Shown here piece after piece: positions 60,231 through 64,000 of a stretch of 64,000 nucleotides of DNA. Numbering within the stretch: position 1 is the first letter of the stretch; each line of letters opens with the position of its first letter. The stretch lies in NCBI GenBank assembly GCA_020226215.1, contig CM035235.1, positions 46,591,511 through 46,655,510 on the forward strand. Reading direction: 5' to 3'. The translations under genes were made by a program, and so were the position numbers. The stretch comes from Sindora glabra. Its lineage: Eukaryota; Streptophyta; Magnoliopsida; Fabales; Fabaceae. Under the pieces are notes generated by a model. It worked only from the letters and a program-made list of their open reading frames with translations. It did not search any database and was not told where the DNA came from.

Positions 60231-60719
60231 CACAAAGTAATACCACATGTAATTTACTATATTGTTTATATTTTTTCTCCAATATTGTTCCTAAAGAAAT
60301 TGAGACATCCTAATTGTCTATTCATCTATCTCACTTTCACTCTCTTGAAAATAGAAAAGCATTTGAGTAATTAAATTAATATGTTCCAAAAAAATTGAAT
60401 AAGTGATTATTTTGAGAAGAGGCATTGAAACTATAAATAAATAACAATTAAAGTAAAGGAACTAATGCCAATCACAAGAAAGTGAGAAATTCACAGGTAA
60501 TAGAAATAAAAATTAGTGAAAGTAAACGTAATTTTCTTATTTATTTCAGTTTGGATACTTTTAATTATATCAAGGATCTAAAAATAAAATAAAAACCTAA
60601 TTTAAAAAAAAATGATTTATCACTTACCAGTCATGAACTTGGTGAACAAGTTTTAATGCGTCATGCTACAATTAAAAATTTTAAATGTCATTGAACTTGA
60701 GGAAATGACAAATAAAAAA

Positions 60720-61160
60720 GGGAAATCTGCAAATAACCCCCTCCAATTATGGGGTTTTGAAATTTTCCCCTTTGAAGTATGAAAACTTGGATTTTACCCA
60801 TAAAAATTATGTAAAACTAGGATTTTATCCCACCGTTACCAAGTTAATGGCTGTAAAACTTAACAACAGTTTTCTAACATTTAGTAGTAGTTATAAACCA
60901 ATGCTAAATCATTAGTAGTGGTTTATAATTGCCAGTAAGTGAACAAATTTTCAAAAACAAAGGAATATAGTGGCAACTTTTAACCGTTAATAAGTGAAAT
61001 ATGATTGCAGCAGTTTTCTTAATAGATTCCATTAACTTAGTAATGGTGGGGGTAAAATCCAAGTTTTATTTAGTTTCAAGGGGTAAAATCTAAGTTTTCA
61101 TACTTTAAGGGGTAAAATCTAATTTACCCATAATTCAATGGAGTTATATAAACTTCACCC
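60720..61160. mobile_element. Foldback MITE (441 bp) of MULE type with 9-bp target duplication
   Basis: Ends are GGGAAATCTGCAAATAACCC and, on the minus strand, GGGTGAAGTTTATATAACTC. The arms continue to match for well over 100 bases: AAGTATGAAAACTTGGATTT and AAGTATGAAAACTTAGATTT, then ATTTTACCC-type blocks and ACCAAGTTAATGG/ACTAAGTTAATGG. Flanks AATAAAAAA (60711-60719) and AATAAAAAT (61161-61169) match at 8 of 9. A2 has the uninterrupted sequence AAATGACAAATAAAACAAAAA (about 19117). There is no coding capacity. Confidence 0.85.
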
Positions 61161-62311
61161 AATAAAAATAGATTTCACTTTCCTATTTTCTGGATGCAAA
61201 AAGATAGGTACTAGGGTTGCTAAATAAAATTAATCTTTTGAACAATTGATTAGTTTACATAATATATGCTACGTTTCAAAACATTTTAGGTTTGTAAAGG
61301 ATTTTGAATTCAATCGTTATAGTCCTTCCACTTTAGACAGGAATTAGTAAACCAAAAATAATTAAAACTCATCTCAGATGGACAAGGTAGACAAATTACT
61401 TCTAAATGAGAATCCCAGATAAGCAGGCCAATAGTTTTTTCAAATCCACAAGAATCCAATCATATCTTTGAGAAACTACATATATTTTATTAGTTTCTTG
61501 GAGTGACAACCCCCTAAAACTAATGGTTCATTTTCACACAAATTGAAACATAGTAGCACGGGCGTGTGCACCGGAGAAGTGATTTCATACAAAAGTGAGA
61601 AGAGTGAATTGCGACCAACAGATTTTGCATTTCATGGTCATATAACAGAAAATTATATAATTTTTCAAGTAATTATATGACCTTTTTAAATGATAATATA
61701 ATTTTTAATTATAAATTAGTTCTGACCATTAAATACAAGATCAGATAGGAATGATTCCTCCTCTTATCTTTCACATAAAAATATTCTTCTCATTATGTAT
61801 ATAATTTAAAATTTGTATAACATTTTATCTTTATTACGGAAATTGATACTTTGATTACAAATGCAAAATTTTGGGACAACTATATGAACAAAAAATATAT
61901 AATGCATTATGTATTATTGACGGTGCATATATAGTTATTGAAAATTTTATTTTAATCGATTTGTCACATTATAGTATTTACGTTTCTTTCCCCTCTTTTT
62001 TTTTTTATTTGCAGAGTATAGTATTTACGTTTTACATGCTAGTTTAACTCTCACAAGTTTTTGTTCAAAATCCAACATAAATTATATATCATTAGAACTC
62101 TATTTTAAACCTTTAGATTTTGTAGTAGCCACTTTTACTAAGCATGGCACAATATATACTTCATTATTTTAATTGGTTATAAAGCCTTAAAATATCAATC
62201 ACTGCATATTCTAATTTTCAAGTGTCATCTTAGCTTAACACGGCATAGTAGAACTCATTGCTTGACCAAAACTCAAACCTATAGTATTTGATTTAGTGGT
62301 ACATTCAAACA
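61161..62311. other. Region upstream of the kiwellin relic
   Basis: This is AT-rich DNA without a recognisable gene. The first roughly 60-100 bases may still align to A2 (about 19130-19190). A short GC-richer patch (GTAGCACGGGCGTGTGCACCGG, 61552-61573) contains an ACGG/CGTG cluster of unknown meaning. The promoter of the kiwellin relic probably lies in the last few hundred bases. Confidence 0.4.
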
Positions 62312-62328
62312 ATATATATATATATATA
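62312..62328 (+). promoter_or_regulatory. TATA-type promoter element of the kiwellin relic
   Basis: A run of alternating A/T (ATATATATATATATATA) lies about 78-94 bases before the ATG at 62406. It is followed by GCCCGCAAAATGCCC. A transcription start near 62345-62360 would give a leader of about 50 bases, usual for small plant secreted-protein genes. It could equally be a microsatellite. Confidence 0.45.
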
Positions 62329-62405
62329 GCCCGCAAAATGCCCACCTACGCATCAAGCACTAAGAAGTGCTAGGCAAACAAGAAATACAATGTTAGTTAC
62401 ACAAA

Positions 62406-62949
62406 ATGAAGATCTCTTCCTCTAAAGTATCATTTCTTCTATCGGCTTTTCTCCTTGTATCAAATTGCATGAGTAGTGAAGCTCAAAAGTGTCACCCGAG
62501 TGGAAGGATTAAAGGCAAGAAAGCTCCCCCAGGACAATGTAACAAACAAAATGATTCAGATTGTTGTGAAGATGGTAAGATGTATCCAACATACAAATGT
62601 TCTCACGCGAAAACACATCTCACTCTTAGCAGCTTTGAGAAAGGTGCAGATGGTGGTGGTCCATCATAATGGGACAATCAATACCATTCTGATGACACAC
62701 CCACCGTAGCACTTTCCACAGGATGGTTGAACAACAAGAGCAGGTGTCACAACAACATTATTCATAAGTGCCAATGGCCAAAGCGTGGTAGCCATGGTGG
62801 TTGATGAGTGCGATTCCACCAGGGGATTTAATGCTGACCATGGTTGCCAACCTCCTTGGGATAACGACATTGATGAGTCAAAATCTGTTTGGGAAGCACT
62901 GCGTGCACCCCATGATCAATGGGTTTGGTTGGACATTACACGCATTGGT
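62406..62949 (+). pseudogene. Kiwellin (ripening-related, grip22-type) pseudogene
   Basis: Kiwellins are small secreted Cys-rich plant proteins. Some bind and inhibit pathogen effectors in the apoplast, and some accumulate in fruit. The ATG at 62406 opens a signal peptide (MKISSSKVSFLLSAFLLVSN..., about 27 residues). The kiwellin N-terminal signature follows: KCHPSGRIKGKKAPPGQCN, NDSDCCEDGKMYPTYKC, then LTLSSFEKGADGGGPS. A TAA at 62667-62669 then stops the frame where family members have an acidic residue. Homology continues in the same frame (DNQYHSDDTPTVALSTGW) and, after a one-base shift near 62763, in another (VVAMVVDECDST, QPPWDND, SVWEALRAPHDQW, LDIT). In that part conserved Cys positions read Phe and Trp, and the usual C-terminal end is lost. 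A few codons are missing after YKCS. It is intronless like family members and recently decayed. A short secreted 87-residue N-terminal product remains possible. Confidence 0.9.
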
Positions 62950-64000
62950 ATTTCCAGTTTATATATGTTATTCAAACCTAGGTTTGTGCATTGTCCACAC
63001 ATCATCCTGTACATGTATGTGCATTACTTTGTCAGCATGTATTCCGGAATATAAAGTTATTAACTTTTCTAATCGTCTTATGCCACTACCTGCATTCGTA
63101 AAAGCATGGGTTAATTTATCTCCCTGTAATATTTTCGTTCTGGCATTTGGTTTATATTTTTTCTTCACAGGCTTGAAGTTATGAATTTATTGGAATTCAG
63201 TTATACGTAAATCTACAACAATCCATCGGCCCAATTGAGTGCTCAGAAGGCTAGAACCGCAATTGTACATATTTTTTCATTCGACATTTCTAAGGAACAC
63301 CAAAGTCACTTTCAAACTAGGTTAATATCAAGAACAAAGATCATCACGATGCAAAGAGTAAATTGTTGCTTTTAGACGTGAAGAGAGATAGAAAAAATAT
63401 CTAGTATGGATTTGTCTCATTTTAACAGTAGCTGAATCGAGATTTGTCTTATTTTAACAACATCCATTTTAGTATTATAAACTTGAAGGGAGATAGAAAA
63501 TTTTTTTTCATCTGCGCATTAGGATCTAGAATCCTATCTAGAACCAACAACTATTGCACAAATTCTGGTTTCTATGTTCATACCAGTAAATTATAAACCT
63601 TTCAGTTATTATGCTTAATACTCCTACTATGATCTGAATTACGCTTGCACTTTTAGTGCAATTAATATAATTGCAGGCCAATGTGAAAAGTCCACCCTTT
63701 GCAATGTAAAATTACGGATGCAGTACAATTCGCAACAATAATATTATAGTTGTGAACCACAATTTAGAACGTAACTTCTATACTTGAATACACACACGTT
63801 ATCTAGTATTAAATGGTAACTTTCTTGCTGATAATTTTTTAAAGTTGAATGATAATTCAAAAATGACTTTTTTAATAAATGAGAAATAATTTATGGTAAT
63901 AACGTTAGTGAATAAGATAAGTAATTTTATTAAAATTCTTCTATGTATTTGTGAGCTTTAGTTCTATAATATATATTTTCTTGATTTTCAGTGTGAAATA
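62950..64000. other. Downstream flank with short repeats, no gene
   Basis: Open frames at 62785-63184 are extensions of the broken kiwellin frame or shadows. Weak duplicated blocks occur, GAGAGATAGAAAAAATAT and GGATTTGTCTCATTTTAACA (63384-63430) against GATTTGTCTTATTTTAACA and GGGAGATAGAAAATTTTT (63440-63505). The segment at about 63660-63770 (TGCAATGTAAAATTACGG, ATGCAGTACAATTCGCAACA, AGTTGTGAACCACAATTT) resembles the dispersed repeat seen at 26616, 40480 and 47880. Confidence 0.45.

Larger units (their letters stand above)
50824..60254. mobile_element. 9.4-kb Mutator-like element (MULE) with decayed transposase and Ulp1-like region
   Basis: The element is bounded by near-matching 9-mers TATTACATT (50815-50823) and TACTATATT (60255-60263), with 7 of 9 identical and both differences C/T. 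Nine bases is the Mutator target-duplication length. The ends are imperfect inverted repeats: left GGGAAAAATCAGGTTGGTAT, right on the minus strand AAATTACATGTGGTATTAC. A2 lacks the element (about 18612). A minus-strand transposase relic occupies the right third and a plus-strand Ulp1-protease-like relic the left-middle part, so the two are convergent. Both are full of stops. MULEs carrying Ulp1-like proteases are known in plants (Kaonashi, CUMULE). Ends are good to a few bases. Confidence 0.82.
45935..61250 (+). repeat. Block B, sub-unit B2 of the direct segmental duplication
   Basis: B2 is the counterpart of A2. Collinear parts are about 45960-46450, 48085-48612, 49066-50823, 60264-60719 and a short piece after 61161. 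Inserts lie at about 46455-47870 (unassigned), 48613-49065 (MITE-like), 50824-60254 (MULE) and 60720-61160 (foldback MITE). On both sides of the MULE the sequence rejoins exactly where A2 is continuous (about 18612). Confidence 0.75.

Noticed and set aside
62664..62870. Minus-strand and second-frame open frames over the kiwellin relic
   Set aside because: They are shadows of the broken kiwellin frame. The family signature is only on the plus strand.

Overview
The window is AT-rich nuclear DNA from a plant, probably a eudicot. The evidence is a kiwellin (ripening-related, grip22-type) gene relic, plant Copia and Gypsy retrotransposon parts, CACTA, Mutator-like (MULE) and Tourist-type DNA transposons, and plant-style TATA and splice signals. 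I found no intact, convincingly functional protein gene, no tRNA or rRNA gene and no CRISPR array. Most short open frames here are chance or shadow frames. The species cannot be named from this sequence.

The main architecture is an old direct duplication. Block A (about 4.64-19.18 kb) and block B (about 36.51-61.25 kb) align in the same order and orientation over many collinear stretches. Each block seems to hold two related sub-units, A1/A2 and B1/B2. Insertions present in only one copy break the collinearity, so the other copy serves as an empty-site reference. These insertions are a 735-bp Tourist-like element (5021-5755, TAA/TAA target duplication), an extra 4.9-kb segment in A1 (about 6.42-11.36 kb), a 2.8-kb TIR element (39387-42190), a CACTA-like element with GCGGCGGTT-type ends (about 42.23-45.93 kb), a 9.4-kb MULE (about 50824-60254), a 441-bp foldback MITE (60720-61160) and some unassigned inserts.

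The spacer between the blocks (19.2-36.5 kb) is a TE graveyard. It contains an LTR-like pair of direct repeats (20.75-23.92 kb) and a 260-bp tandem duplication (26616-27132). The tandem duplication abuts an antisense, apparently intronless pseudogene of a PRP22-type DEAH-box RNA helicase. A small Gypsy-type LTR element (27547-30633) splits that pseudogene. Beyond it lie an antisense Copia relic in which gag sits directly beside RNase H (32141-34100), a MITE (34375-34637) and a CACTA end made of palindromic subterminal repeats (35.07-35.62 kb).

The large MULE carries a decayed transposase on the minus strand (N-terminal region, DNA-binding-like region and SWIM zinc finger recognisable) and, convergent to it, a decayed plus-strand reading region with Ulp1/C48-protease-like segments. 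Its non-coding parts hold many hairpin-forming copies of an ATGTTACTATTTGG...CAAATAGTAACAT motif.

At the right end (62406-62949) lies the kiwellin gene relic. Its signal peptide, N-terminal domain and TATA box are well preserved. The reading frame is broken by an in-frame stop and a +1 shift, and conserved cysteines are missing. Block coordinates and TE ends were set by eye, so many are accurate only to tens of bases.
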